64,000 nt of DNA from Eudorina sp. 2006-703-Eu-15. Its lineage: Eukaryota; Chlorophyta; Chlorophyceae; Chlamydomonadales; Volvocaceae. The number at the start of each line of letters is the position of its first letter. Position 1 is the first letter of the stretch. The stretch lies in NCBI GenBank assembly GCA_003117195.1, contig BDSI01000019.1:372001-436000 (forward strand), read 5' to 3'. The translations under genes and the position numbers were made by a program. This document shows, one piece after another, positions 22,124-34,748 of the stretch. The notes under the pieces were generated by a model that saw only the letters and a program-made list of their open reading frames with translations, ran no database searches and was not told the DNA's origin.

Positions 22124-23920
22124 TTTTTTTTTTTTTTTTTTTTTTTCTGAGAGGGACGTTACAAGGACAAAGGGACGGAAGCAGACCAAGCAGCAAGCCG
22201 GGAAGAAGGCCAGACGGCAAGCAAAGACCACCACACCGCAACCGAGCCCCAGAGGCACCAACCAGAAGGAAAGGGAACCAAGCAACGCCAACCTCACAGA
22301 CAGGACGGGGACAGGGACAGGGCGGCAGAGGGAGAGAAAAGCTCCCAAAGCGGCAAAACGGCACAACAAGGCCGCACCTCCTACTCCAGGCCAACAGGCG
22401 AGACGGAAGGCCAAAGACGACCCACCCACCAACAAACAACAAAAAACAAAAAAAGAAAAGAAAAACAGCTACAAAACCAGAACACAGCAACGAGGCAAAC
22501 ACTACCCAAAGAAGCAGGGCAACACCCAACTGCAGCAGCCACAGAAGACACAAAGCAAACAAACGGAAGCAACAACCTGCAGCAGCCCCAGGGAACACCG
22601 GAACTCCCAACAGAAGGAGACACACCAGACCGCCCAACCGAAGGAACCCAAACCCCCCACCCCCCAAAAACAGACCCCCCAGGCTCGCACGAACCCAAAA
22701 GCACCGAGGTGCCGCCCAAGGCACAGGAGGCCAGGGCACGAGCACACCAAGGCGCCAAGCACGTCACGGCCGAACCCGGGTGCCGCTCGGTAGGGTCTCG
22801 AGCACGAGCACACCGCAGGGCCGCACAACAGGGCGCCGCTCCGCCAGCCACGCCAACAGACGCCGGCCCGGCAGAGCACGAGCACGCCACGAGCAAGGGA
22901 AACGTCTAGGGCTGGTACCCTGCGGGGCGCAGCAAGCAGGCACACCCCTCCCTCGCCAACCCAACCCTGGAGGCCCTCACCCCTACAACACTGGCCCCCC
23001 TAGACCCCAGCACCCTCGAGGCCCCCACACAAAGCCGAACTGAAACCCCCTTTCACTTCTGCCCTACACAAACCGGAAACGGCTCACACAACAAACCCCC
23101 TGAGCTGGGCTGAGCTGATGCTGTAGCTGTAGCTGCGAGCTGAAACTAATCTGACATTACTGCGGCGGCAGCCTGTGGGGCTGGCACAGGGTGGGCCAGG
23201 GACAGCTGGACCCGCAGCCTGGGCGCCTGCCCTTCGGCACGCTCGACAGAGCACAGGACACCTTCATGCGCCCATGAGGCTTCGAAGGCATCCAGCGGAG
23301 CTGTCTGCAGCTGGGCGGTGATGTGTGAGAGTGGCAACCCAGCCATGGTGTCGTCGGGCAACGCTGCCATCCGGAAATGCGCCCACATGAGCCGTTGGAG
23401 CTCGCTGACCACCTGGGTGACGACCGCTTCAGAGGGGCAGGGCTCGGTGTCAGCGGCTTGGTGGTGGCACCAGACGGCCCACAGCCAGGTGGCCCGAAGG
23501 GCGGTCCAGAGGGTTTGCAGGCCCGGGCTGGTTGGGTACTGGCCCCAGGCGGCGGCCCAGTCTCCCAGCAGCAGTTCAACGCTCATCATTGGGGGGCCGG
23601 GCCCCCGGTGATGGCCCCCCAGAGAGCCACCAGCCACTCACGAGCACCCTGGTACGCCGGGCAGGCCACAAAGATGTGGGTCAAGCTGTCCATGCACGGT
23701 TCTGGCCGCCATCGCCGCGGCTGCTGCTGCTGTGGCTGCTGCTGTGGCTGTGGGCAGGGTGGGTGGCTGCAGGCGGCGCGGTCTGGCCGGCCGTTGGTTG
23801 CGAAGTACAGGCCGCACGGGAGCCGTGCATGCTGCAGACGCCACACCAGGGCCTTGGCCCGGTTGCTGGCCGGGCTGTCCCACAGCCGCTGCCAGGTCTT
23901 GTGCTTCTGGGCCGCCGTGA
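22124..23920 (-). mobile_element. LINE copy, antisense: tail, 3'UTR, ORF2 C-terminus
   Basis: 23-T run 22124-22146, tail from 22147, ORF2 stop near 23154-23156, coding sequence to 23920. The zf-RVT Q tract is short here (about 23720-23750). At 23922-23933 a 12-A run separates it from the next LINE fragment. Confidence 0.8.
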
Positions 23921-23933
23921 TAAAAAAAAAAAA

Positions 23934-24568
23934 CACAAAGCCGAACTGAAACCCCCTTTCACTACTGCCCTACACAAACCGGAAACGGCTCACACAACAA
24001 ACCCCCCTGAGCTGGGCTGAGCTGATGCTGTAGCTGTAGCTGCGAGCTGAAACTAATCTGACATTACTGTGGCGGCAGCCTGTGGGGCTGGCACAGGGTG
24101 GGCCAGGGACAGCTGGACCCGCAGCCTGGGTGCCTGCCCTTCGGCACGCTCGACAGAGCACAGGACACCTTCATGCGCCCACGAGGCTTCGAAGGCGTCC
24201 AGCGGAGCTGTCTTCAGCTGGGCGGTGATGTGTGAGAGTGGCAAGCCAGCCATGGTGTCGTCGGGCAACGCTGCCATCCGGAAATGCGCCCACATGAGCC
24301 GTTGGAGCTCGCTGACCACCTGGGTGACGACCGCTTCAGAGGGGCAGGGCTCGGTGTCAGCGGCTTGGTGGTGGCACCAGACGGCCCACAGCCAGGTGGC
24401 CCGAAGGGCGGTCCAGAGGGTTTGCAGGCCCGGGCTGGTTGGGTACTGGCCCCAGGCGGCGGCCCAGTCTCCCAGCAGCAGTTCAACGCTCATCATTGGG
24501 GGGCCGGGCCCCCCGGTGATGGCCCCCCAGAGAGCCACCAGCCACTCACGAGCACCCTGGTACGCCGG
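23934..24568 (-). mobile_element. LINE fragment, antisense: part of 3'UTR and ORF2 C-terminus
   Basis: 3'UTR from CACAAAGCCG, ORF2 stop near 24060, coding sequence to 24568. Left edge lies next to a 12-A run (23922-23933) preceded by GAT, probably another tail-only insertion or a repair joint. Confidence 0.75.
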
Positions 24569-24614
24569 TCCCTTTGTCCTTGTAACGTCCCTCTCAGAAA
24601 AAAAAAAAAAAAAA
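24569..24614 (+). mobile_element. Ultra-short LINE insertion (29 nt of tail plus 17 A)
   Basis: TCCCTTTGTCC... to CTCTCAG then A 24598-24614. To its left is ORF2 sequence, to its right ORF1 antisense sequence. The two sides do not belong together in the element, so a deletion or rearrangement accompanied the insertion. Confidence 0.7.
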
Positions 24615-26088
24615 GCTTTGCTGAAGCGGAATGCATGGTCAGGGCTGGCTTCCACGGCTGTGAGGTATTTGGCCAGGAAAGACAGGTGCTGCCGGTACAG
24701 CTGCAGCAGTGCCGCCGCTGTGGACGGGGCCTGGCTGACATGGTGGGTATGGGCGGCCATCCCTCTCTCCAGCGCCGCCAGCAAGATGGTGTCCGCAGGG
24801 GCTGGTCGCTGTTTGCATGCTAGGTCCCCCCGGCTCGCGGCCAGCAGCAGGCGGGAAGCTTGCGGTTCACTGAGCGGCCCAGTGGAGGTGCAGTCGAGCT
24901 GGTGCAGGGCCCGACGGCAGAAGGTGGCGACCACGGGGCGGGGGTCGGCGGCCTCCGGGGATGGCAGGGCAGGGTGGTGCTGGAGGAAGAAGCGGCCCAG
25001 GAGGGTGCGCGCCACGGGGTTGGCAGCTGCTGGGTGCGGGCAGGCCTCAAAATAATCGACCAGGGCATCATGATACCCGGCCAGTAACGCGGGCCCGGGG
25101 GGCTGCCAGTCACCAAAGGTGGGGCCGGCCAGGAGGCTGGCTTGAAGGAGGGCTACCTCATGGGTGGTCAGCGTCCCACTCGCTGACAGGGGGGTCGCCC
25201 CCTTGGGCTGCACTGTGGCACCTGGTGGCGGGAGACCCTGGCGATCACAAGGCGGAGCTGATGTGGGCCTGGTGGTGGCGGGGTACACTGGGCTGTGGGG
25301 ACCCTCGGGCGCCTGGGGACCAGTGGCAGCTGCCGGCGGGCCGCCCCTGTGTGCAGCCGGCGCTTGGGGGGTTGGCAGGGGGGCGGGGGCGGGGCTGGTA
25401 GCAGCTGGGGCTGGGAGGCGGGCGGGGCTGACAGAGCTGCTGGGGGTGGCAGCCAGCTGGGGGGCCAGGGGGCGCCCCGGGTGCTGGCTGGGTGTGACAG
25501 GACCCCAGGCGTCAGCCGCCGGCCCCGGGCGGGCCACAGTGGGGGCAGGCTGCCCGGCGGGGCTGCTGGGGGCCGCCGCCAGTGGGGTGCCCCCACCGGC
25601 GAGCATACGGGCACCGGGAGGCTCCCGGGCCGGGGGCTGGGCACCGTCGGGGCGGGCACCGTCGGGGCCCCGGGCCGGGGTATCACCCATTGAAAGGCCA
25701 ACCCCCGCCCGGGGATACACTGACCGCTGGCGGTCATGTGCGGCCTGCACACTGGTGAGGACTGCCTGCAGGGGGCTGGCCAAGGCGGCTGGGGCAGCTG
25801 GGATGTCGGGCTCCCCCGGGGTAGGGCCCTGGCGACGCCACCAGCGGGCCTGATCAGCCAGACTGGGGGGCCGAGGGGGCCCGGGCCTGTCACTGAGGGC
25901 CGCGGGAGCGGACGGCGCTGCTGGCTGCGGCGCTGCCGGAGCTGGATCGCCGGCCACCGGCACGTCAGGCATGTCAGCGTCTGCCAGGGCGGGGCCCGCA
26001 GCTGTGGGGCCAGCGGGGTGAGCCCCATCACGGGGGCCGGCCGCGGCGGGGCCCCCTGACACACTTCTCAGGTCGATGATGCTGATGC
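24615..26088 (-). pseudogene. LINE ORF1 fragment (antisense arm)
   Basis: Open on the minus strand for about 490 residues: ISIIDLRSVSGG, a long Pro/Ala-rich low-complexity stretch (about 25150-25990), then a more structured region (LLAGYHDALVDYFEACPHP, RTLLGRFFLQHHPALP, LYRQHLSFLAKYLTAVE). It is not similar to RT. Its place in the same element as ORF2 is inferred from the fusion at 27480. A role as nucleic-acid-binding ORF1 protein is by analogy with L1 elements. It is truncated at both ends. Confidence 0.6.
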
Positions 26089-27480
26089 GCACCAGTGTCG
26101 TGCTGGGCTCCTGCCCTGGGCTTAGTGGTGAAAATGCTGTGGCAGCCCTGCTGCGCCAGCACCACCTCCCTGTTGTTGCTGGAGGGCTGCAACTTCAGGT
26201 GCTGGTCCAGCCGTTGTATGTGCCCCTGCGCCCGCACACCCACAAGCTAGTCGTCACCGGGCTGCCGGGCGCCTTTGCTCTGGAGGGCGTCTCAGGGGTC
26301 CTGCTCCACTGTGCGGGCCTGGTGGACTCCACGGCTGCTGGCGCCGACCTTTTGGCCGGCGAGCTCCTTGGGGACCCCCTGGCTCGGGGCGGCATGCCTG
26401 CCGGCAGCCTCCCTGACGCCTCCCACCTGGTGGCTTTCATTCAGGCCCCCGCATCAGACCCCGACCTGGGCCGCCTGCCCCGGGCGTTTCACATTGGAGA
26501 GCAGACAGTGCGCATCAGCATCATCGACCTGAGAAGCGTGTCAGGGGGCCCTGCCGCGGCCGGCCCCCGTGATGGGGCTCACCCCGCTGACCCCACAGCT
26601 GCGGGCCCCACTCTGGCGGACACTGACATGCCTGACGTACCGGTGGCCGGCGATCCAGCTCCGGCAGCGCCGCAGCCAGCAGCGTCGTCCGCTCCCGCGG
26701 CCCTCAGTGACAGGCCCGGGCCCCCTCGGCCCCCCAGTCTGGCTGATCAGGCCCGCTGGTGGCGTCGCCAGCCCGGGGGAGCCCGACAACCCAGCTGCCC
26801 CAGCCGCCTTGGCCAGCCCCCTGCGGGCAGTCCTCACCAGTGTGCAGGCCGCACATGACCGCCAGCGGTCAGTGTATCCCCGGGCAGGGGTTGGCCTTAC
26901 AATGGATGATACCCCGGCCCGGGGCCCCGACGATGCCCGCCCCGACGGTGCCCAGACCCCGGCCCGGGAGCCTCCCGGTGCCCGTATGCTCGCCGGTGGG
27001 GGCACCCCACTGGCGGCGGCCCCCAGCAGCCCCGCCGGGCAGCCTGCCCCCGCTGTGGCCCGCCCGCCACCACCAGGGGCCGTCGGCCCCCCGGGGCCGG
27101 CGGCTGACGCCTGGGGTCCTGTCACGCCCAGCCAGCACCCGGGGCGCCCCCCGGCCCCCCAGCTGGCTGCCACCCCCAGCAGCTCTGTCAGCCCCGCCCG
27201 CCTCCCAGCCCCAGCTACTACCAGCCCCGCCCCCGCCCCCCTGCCAACCCCCCAAGCGCCGGCTGCACACAGGGGCGGCCCGCCGGCAGCTGCCACTGGT
27301 CCCCAGGCGCCCGAGGGTCCCCACAGCCCAGTGTACCCCGCCACCACCAGGCCCACATCAGCTCCGCCTTGTGATCGCCAGGGTCTCCCGCCACCAGGTG
27401 CCACAGTGCAGCCCAAGGGGGCGACCCCCCTGTCAGCGAGTGGGCCGCTGACCACCCATGAGGTAGCCCTCCTTCAAGCC
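26089..27480 (+). pseudogene. LINE ORF1 fragment (sense arm), fused to ORF2 C-terminus
   Basis: Reads RTSVVLGSCPGLSGENAV, LYVPLRPHTHKLVVTGLPG, GVSGVLLHCAGLVD, HLVAFIQAP and then the same Pro/Ala-rich sequence as the antisense arm. It has small differences, for example an extra PPPPGAVG-type segment near 27060-27100. The N-terminal ~145 residues look like a compact domain (alternating hydrophobic strands); I do not recognise the family with certainty. At 27479-27483 it joins ORF2 zf-RVT sequence through shared GCCAG, so RT is deleted. Confidence 0.6.
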
Positions 27481-30400
27481 AGACCCGCCGGGCTTGGGTG
27501 CACCCACGGCGGCCCAGAAGCACAAGACCTGGCAGCGGCTGTGGGACAGCCCGGCCAGCAACCGGGCCAAGGCCCTGGTGTGGCGGCTGCACCATGCACG
27601 GCTCCCGTGCGGCCTGTACCTAGCAACCAAAGGCCGGCCAGACCGCGCCGCCTGCAGCCACCCACCCTGCCAACAGCCACAGCAGCAGCCACAGCAGCAG
27701 CCACAGCAGCAGCAGCCACGGCGATGGCGGCCAGAACCGTGCCTGGACAGCTTGACCCACATCTTTGTGGCCTGCCCGGCGTACCAGGGTGCTCGTGAGT
27801 GGCTGGTGGCTCTCTGGGGGGCCATCACCGGGGGGCCCGGCCCCCCAATGATGAGCGTTGAACTGCTGCTGGGAGACTGGGCCGCCGCCTGGGGCCAGTA
27901 CCCAACCATCCCGGGCCTGCAAACCCTCTGGACCGCCCTTCGGGCCACCTGGCTGTGGGCCGTCTGGTGCCACCACCAAGCCGCTGACACCGAGCCCTGC
28001 CCCTCTGAAGCGGTCGTCACCCAGGTGGTCAGCGAGCTCCAACGGCTCATGTGGGCGCATTTCCGGATGGCAGCGTTGCCCGACGACACCATGGCTGGGT
28101 TGCCACTCTCACACATCACCGCCCAGCTGAAGACAGCTCCGCTGGACGCCTTCGAAGCCTCGTGGGCGCATGAAGGTGTCCTTTTTTTTTTTTTTTTTTT
28201 TTCTGAGAGGGACGTTACAAGGACAAAGGGACGGAAGCAGACCAAGCAGCAAGCCGGGAAGAAGGCCAGACGGCAAGCAAAGACCACCACACCGCAACCG
28301 AGCCCCAGAGGCACCAACCAGAAGGAAAGGGAACCAAGCAACGCCAACCTCACAGACAGGACGGGGACAGGGACAGGGCGGCAGAGGGAGAGAAAAGCTC
28401 CCAAAGCGGCAAAACGGCACAACAAGGCCGCACCTCCTACTCCAGGCCAACAGGCGAGACGGAAGGCCAAAGACGACCCACCCACCAACAAACAACAAAA
28501 GACAACCAAAAAAAGAAAAGAAAAACAGCTACAAAACCAGAACACAGCAACGAGGCAAACACTACCCAAAGAAGCAGGGCAACACCCAACTGCAGCAGCC
28601 ACAGAAGACACAAAGCAAACAAACGGAAGCAACAACCTGCAGCAGCCCCAGGGAACACCGGAACTCCCAACAGAAGGAGACACACCAGACCGCCCAACCG
28701 AAGGAACCCAAACCCCCCACCCCCAAAAACAGACCCCCCAGGCTCGCACGAACCCAAAAGCAACGAGGTGCCGCCCAAGGCACAGGAGGCCAGGGCACGA
28801 GCACACCAAGGCGCCAAGCACGTCACGGCTGAACCCGGGTGCCGCTCGGTAGGGTCTCGAGCACGAGCACACCGCAGGGCCGCACAACAGGGCGCCGCTC
28901 CACCAGCCACGCCAACAGACGCCGGCCCGGCAGAGCACGAGCACGCCACGAGCAAGGGAAACGTCTAGGGCTGGTACCCTGCGGGGCGCAGCAAGCAGGC
29001 ACACCCCTCCCTCGCCAACCCAACCCTGGAGGCCCTCACCCCTACAACACTGGCCCCCCTAGACCCCAGCACCCTCGAGGCCCCCACACAAAGCCGAACT
29101 GAAACCCCCTTTCACTACTGCCCTACACAAACCGGAAACGGCTCACACAACAAAACCCCCTGGAGCTGGGCTGAGCTGATGCTGTAGCTGTAGCTGCGAG
29201 CTGAAACTAATCTGACATTACTGCGGCGGCAGCCTGTGGGGCTGGCACAGGGTGGGCCAGGGACAGATGGACCCGCAGCCTGGGTGCCTGCCCTTCGGCA
29301 CGCTCGACAGAGCACAGGACACCTTCATGCGCCCACGAGGCTTCGAAGGCGTCCAGCGGAGCTGTCTTCAGCTGGGCGGTGATGTGTGAGAGTGGCAACC
29401 CAGCCATGGTGTCGTCGGGCAACGCTGCCATCCGGAAATGCGCCCACATGAGCCGTTGGAGCTCGCTGACCACCTGGGTGACGACCGCTTCAGAGGGGCA
29501 GGGCTCGGTGTCAGCGGCTTGGTGGTGGCACCAGACGGCCCACAGCCAGGTGGCCCGAAGGGCGGTCCAGAGGGTTTGCAGGCCCGGGCTGGTTGGGTAC
29601 TGGCCCCAGGCGGCGGCCCAGTCTCCCAGCAGCAGTTCAACGCTCATCATTGGGGGGCCGGGCCCCCCGGCGATGGCCCCCCAGAGAGCCACCAGCCACT
29701 CACGAGCACCCTGGTACGCCGGGCAGGCAACAAAGATGTGGGTCAAGCTGTCCAGGCACGGTTCTGGCCGCCATCGCCGTGGCTGCTGCTGCTGTGGCTG
29801 CTGCTGTGGCTGCTGCTGTGGCTGTTGGCAGGGTGGGTGGCTGCAGGCGGCGCGGTCTGGCCGGCCTTTGGTTGCTAGGTACAGGCCGCACGGGAGCCGT
29901 GCATGGTGCAGCCGCCACACCAGGGCCTTGGCCCGGTTGCTGGCCGGGCTGTCCCACAGCCGCTGCCAGGTCTTGTGCTTCTGGGCCGCCGTGGGTGCAC
30001 CCAAGCCCGGCGGGTCTGGCGGTTCAGGCGGGTCAGGTGGGTCTGGCAGGTCAGGTGGGTCCGGCGGGGCGGGTGGGTCCACGGGGGCCAGCTGATCTGG
30101 TAGGTCCGGCGGGCTCCCTTGCAGCGGCCCTGCGGGGTGGTGGTTGATGAAGGTAGATGGCCCAGCTGTCGAGGGGCCTGCCCCTGGGTCCCCCCGGCTG
30201 TGAGGACGCCGCTGAGTTGCCGGCAGCCGGTGTCCTGTGCTCTGTCGAGCGTGCCGAAGGGCAGGCACCCAGGCTGCGGGTCCATCTGTCCCTGGCCCAC
30301 CCTGTGCCAGCCCCACAGGCTGCCGCCGCAGTAATGTCAGATTAGTTTCAGCTCGCAGCTACAGCTACAGCATCAGCTCAGCCCAGCTCCAGGGGGTTTT

Positions 30401-31341
30401 GTTGTGTGAGCCGTTTCCGGTTTGTGTAGGGCAGTAGTGAAAGGGGGTTTCAGTTCGGCTTTGTGTGGGGGCCTCGAGGGTGCTGGGGTCTAGGGGGGCC
30501 AGTGTTGTAGGGGTGAGGGCCTCCAGGGTTGGGTTGGCGAGGGAGGGGTGTGCCTGCTTGCTGCGCCCCGCAGGGTACCAGCCCTAGACGTTTCCCTTGC
30601 TCGTGGCGTGCTCGTGCTCTGCCGGGCCGGCGTCTGTTGGCGTGGCTGGTGGAGCGGCGCCCTGTTGTGCGGCCCTGCGGTGTGCTCGTGCTCGAGACCC
30701 TACCGAGCGGCACCCGGGTTCAGCCGTGACGTGCTTGGCGCCCTGGTGTGCTCGTGCCCTGGCCTCCTGTGCCTTGGGCGGCACCTCGTTGCTTTTGGGT
30801 TCGTGCGAGCCTGGGGGGTCTGTTTTTGGGGGGTGGGGGGTTTGGGTTCCTTCGGTTGGGCGGTCTGGTGTGTCTCCTCCGGTGTTCCCTGGGGCTGCTG
30901 CAGGTTGTTGCTTCCGTTTGTTTGCTTTGTGTCTTCTGTGGCTGCTGCAGTTGGGTGTTGCCCTGCTTCTTTGGGTAGTGTTTGCCTCGTTGCTGTGTTC
31001 TGGTTTTGTAGCTGTTTTTCTTTTCTTTTTTTGTTTTTTGTTGTTTGTTGGTGGGTGGGTCGTCTTTGGCCTTCCGTCTCGCCTGTTGGCCTGGAGTAGG
31101 AGGTGCGGCCTTGTTGTGCCGTTTTGCCGCTTTGGGAGCTTTTCTCTCCCTCTGCCGCCCTGTCCCTGTCCCCGTCCTGTCTGTGAGGTTGGCGTTGCTT
31201 GGTTCCCTTTCCTTCTGGTTGGTGCCTCTGGGCTCGGTTGCGGTGTGGTGGTCTTTGCTTGCCGTCTGGCCTTCTTCCCGGCTTGCTGCTTGGTCTGCTT
31301 CCGTCCCTTTGTCCTTGTAACGTCCCTCTCAGAAAAAAAAA
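27481..31341 (+). mobile_element. LINE copy: ORF2 C-terminus, 3'UTR and tail, hosting an antisense LINE
   Basis: Continues from the ORF1 arm: ORF2 zf-RVT region 27481-28181, then 30229-31341 (end of ORF2, 3'UTR, 9 A at 31333-31341). The interruption is the antisense copy at 28182-30228. The 3'UTR has a small deletion around 30877 compared with other copies. Confidence 0.8.
28182..30228 (-). mobile_element. LINE insertion, antisense, with 7-bp target duplication
   Basis: 21-T run 28182-28202, full 3'UTR, ORF2 stop near 29215, ORF2 C-terminal region to 30228. GGTGTCC at 28175-28181 and again at 30229-30235 is a target-site duplication. Removing the insert restores the host ORF2. The Q tract codons are at about 29780-29830. 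Confidence 0.85.
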
Positions 31342-31834
31342 GCGCGAATGCCGGTGAGACCATCACCACGCCACCTTCGCCGGCGACTGCCAGACGACCT
31401 GCGGGACAGCTCTGATGGCGCAGGGGCCCAGGGGGAACTCCAGTTGGAGGAACTCATGGTGGCCCTGGCTTCATGCCAGAATGGCAAGGCCCCGGGTTCG
31501 GATGGTGTCCCGTACGAGGTCTATCGTGTCCTGTGGGAGCAGCTGGGGCCGCCGCTCCTTGCAGCCGCCAATGAAGCCTTCCACCAGGGCTCCGTCGCCT
31601 CCGGGGCGGCCGCTGCTGCATCCCTGCCCCGCAGCTGGCGTGAAGGGATCATCTCTCTCATCTATAAGGGGAAGCGCCTGCCTCGGCCGGACCTCAGCAG
31701 CTACCGGCCCATCACCCTCCTGCAGTGTGACTACAAAATCGTCTGCAAGGTGGTCAGCAATCGCCTCCAGCCGGCCCTGGATTACCTGGTGGACCCGCTC
31801 CAAACAGCCTTTATCGCGGGGCGAGATATCCGGG

Positions 31835-34748
31835 CACCGGCCCTGCCGGCTGCCTTACCCTGAGGGCACTGACGCGCGGGCGCTGCTGCATGAGCCGCTG
31901 TACTACAATGCAGCCCTTCGGGACCCAGTGACAGGACAGCCATTCCAGCCCCCCGGTATGCCTGAGGGCGGACCCATCGACGCACCGTGCACCGTGGCAG
32001 CCCTGCGTGCAGCCCCAGCCCTGGCCCAGCGTGACCCCCAACTGCAGGCTGTGCTGGCTGCCGTGCCTCCAGACTGGCACCAGCTCCTGCCAGGTGGCCT
32101 CCTGACCGCAGAACTTCCTGAAGCAGCAAATTGGCAAGTGTCACTGGACAGCAACTGGGTCCGCAGCCCGTCCGGAGCTCTACTGGCTGCCCTGCCCAGC
32201 GGCCGCCTCGTCACCCCTGAACCAACAGCGGCCGGGGCAGCGGCCCCTGAAGCGTGGCTGGCGGCCTGTGTCCTACCAGGCAAAAAGCCGCGCCGCTTCT
32301 GGTCCCTGGCGGAGCGGCTGGCGTACCAGGCTGCCCCACCGGCTGAGCGGCCGGCCTTGTGGCCAACCGAGAACCAGCTCCTGGGCCCCTGGAGCGAGGT
32401 GCAGTGCCACCCCCTCAGTCATGGCCACGGCGCCCTGCCACTGGTACACTACACAGTCTGCGAAACTCGCCGCCGTCTCACAGCTGCACGCCTGGCTTTG
32501 GGAGACCACGGCCCAGGACCCCTGACGCCCGCTGCGTGGCCTACACTCCCGGGTAATCGCAGTGCACTCACAGTCCTGGAGGAGGAATGGAGACGGCAGC
32601 ATGCAGCCAACCGGGCCCCCAGCCATAGCAGCTGGTTCAGGATGCACCCAGTCCAGCCTGCAGCCTGGATGCGGCCACGTTGCAACCCACTCTCCCCGTT
32701 CACAGCCAGTGTCACTCAGCTGCCGGCAACTCAGCGGCGTCCTCACAGCCGGGGGACCCAGGGGCAGGCCCCTCGACAGCTGGGCCATCTACCTTCATCA
32801 ACCACCACCCCGCAGGGCCGCTGCAAGGGAGCCCGCCGGACCTACCAGATCAGCTGGCCCCCGTGGACCCACCCGCCCCGCCGGACCCACCTGACCTGCC
32901 AGACCCACCTGACCCGCCTGAACCGCCAGACCCGCCGGGCTTGGGTGCACCCACGGCGGCCCAGAAGCACAAGACCTGGCAGCGGCTGTGGGACAGCCCG
33001 GCCAGCAACCGGGCCAAGGCCCTGGTGTGGCGGCTGCACCATGCACGGCTCCCGTGCGGCCTGTACCTAGCAACCAAAGGCCGGCCAGACCGCGCCGACT
33101 GCAGCCACCCACCCTGCCAACAGCCACAGCAGCAGCCACAGCAGCAGCCACAGCAGCAGCAGCCACGGCGATGGCGGCCAGAACCGTGCCTGGACAGCTT
33201 GACCCACATCTTTGTGGCCTGCCCGGCGTACCAGGGTGCTCGTGAGTGGCTGGTGGCTCTCTGGGAGGCCATCACCGGGGGCCCGGCCCCCAATGATGAG
33301 CGTTGAACTGCTGCTGGGAGACTGGGCCGCCGCCTGGGGCCAGTACCCAACCATCCCGGGCCTGCAAACCCTCTGGACCGCCCTTCGGGCCACCTGGCTG
33401 TGGGCCGTCTGGTGCCACCACCAAGCCGCTGACACCGAGCCCTGCCCCTCTGAAGCGGTCGTCACTCAGGTGGTCCGCGAGCTCCAACGGCTCATGTGGG
33501 CGCATTTCCGGATGGCAGCGTTGCCCGACGACACCATGGCTGGCTTGCCACTCTCACACATCACCGCCCAGCTGAAGACAGCTCCGCTGGACGCCTTCGA
33601 AGCCTCGTGGGCGCATGAAGGTGTCCTGTGCTCTGTCGAGCGTGCCGAAGGGCAGGCACCCAGGCTGCGGGTCCATCTGTCCCTGGCCCACCCTGTGCCA
33701 GCCCCACAGGCTGCCGCCGCAGTAATGTCAGATTAGTTTCAGCTCGCAGCTACAGCTACAGCATCAGCTCAGCCCAGCTCAGGGGGGTTTGTTGTGTGAG
33801 CCGTTTCCGGTTTGTGTAGGGCAGTAGTGAAAGGGGGTTTCAGTTCGGCTTTGTGTGGGGGCCTCGAGGGTGCTGGGGTCTAGGGGGCCAGTGTTGTAGG
33901 GGTGAGGGCCTCCAGGGTTGGGTTGGCGAGGGAGGGGTGTGCCTGCTTGCTGCGCCCCGCAGGGTACCAGCCCTAGCCGTTTCCCTTGCTCGTGGCGTGC
34001 TCGTGCTCTGCCGGGCCGGCGTCTGTTGGCGTGGCTGGTGGAGCGGCGCCCTGTTGTGCGGCCCTGCGGTGTGCTCGTGCTCGAGACCCTACCGAGCGGC
34101 ACCCGGGTTCAGCCGTGACGTGCTTGGCGCCTTGGTGTGCTCGTGCCCTGGCCTCCTGTGCCTTGGGCGGCACCTCGTTGCTTTTGGGTTCGTGCGAGCC
34201 TGGGGGTCTGTTTTTTGGGGTGGGGGTTTGGGTTCCTTCGGTTGGGCGGTCTGGTGTGTCTCCTTCTGTTGGGAGTTCCGGTGTTCCCTGGGGCTGCTGC
34301 AGGTTGTTGCTTCCGTTTGTTTGCTTTGTGTCTTCTGTGGCTGCTGCAGTTGGGTGTTGCCCTGCTTCTTTGGGTAGTGTTTGCCTCGTTGCTGTGTTCT
34401 GGTTTTGTAGCTGTTTTTCTTTTCTTTTTTGGTTGTCTTTTGTTGTTTGTTGGTGGGTGGGTCGTCTTTGGCCTTCCGTCTCGCCTGTTGGCCTGGAGTA
34501 GGAGGTGCGGCCTTGTTGTGCCGTTTTGCCGCTTTGGGAGCTTTTCTCTCCCTCTGCCGCCCTGTCCCTGTCCCCGTCCTGTCTGTGAGGTTGGCGTTGC
34601 TTGGTTCCCTTTCCTTCTGGTTGGTGCCTCTGGGGCTCGGTTGCGGTGTGGTGGTCTTTGCTTGCCGTCTGGCCTTCTTCCCGGCTTGCTGCTTGGTCTG
34701 CTTCCGTCCCTTTGTCCTTGTAACGTCCCTCTCAGAAAAAAAAAAAAA
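31835..34748 (+). mobile_element. LINE insertion with 7-bp target duplication ATCCGGG
   Basis: 5'-truncated within ORF2. It contains the post-RT region, zf-RVT with a Q tract (about 33120-33165), ORF2 stop (about 33734-33736), 3'UTR and a 14-A tail. ATCCGGG at 31828-31834 recurs at 34749-34755. Confidence 0.85.

Noticed and set aside
26066..27480. L1-style twin-priming inversion
   Set aside because: The two arms contain the same ORF1 sequence with differences. Twin-priming yields non-overlapping segments of a single copy.
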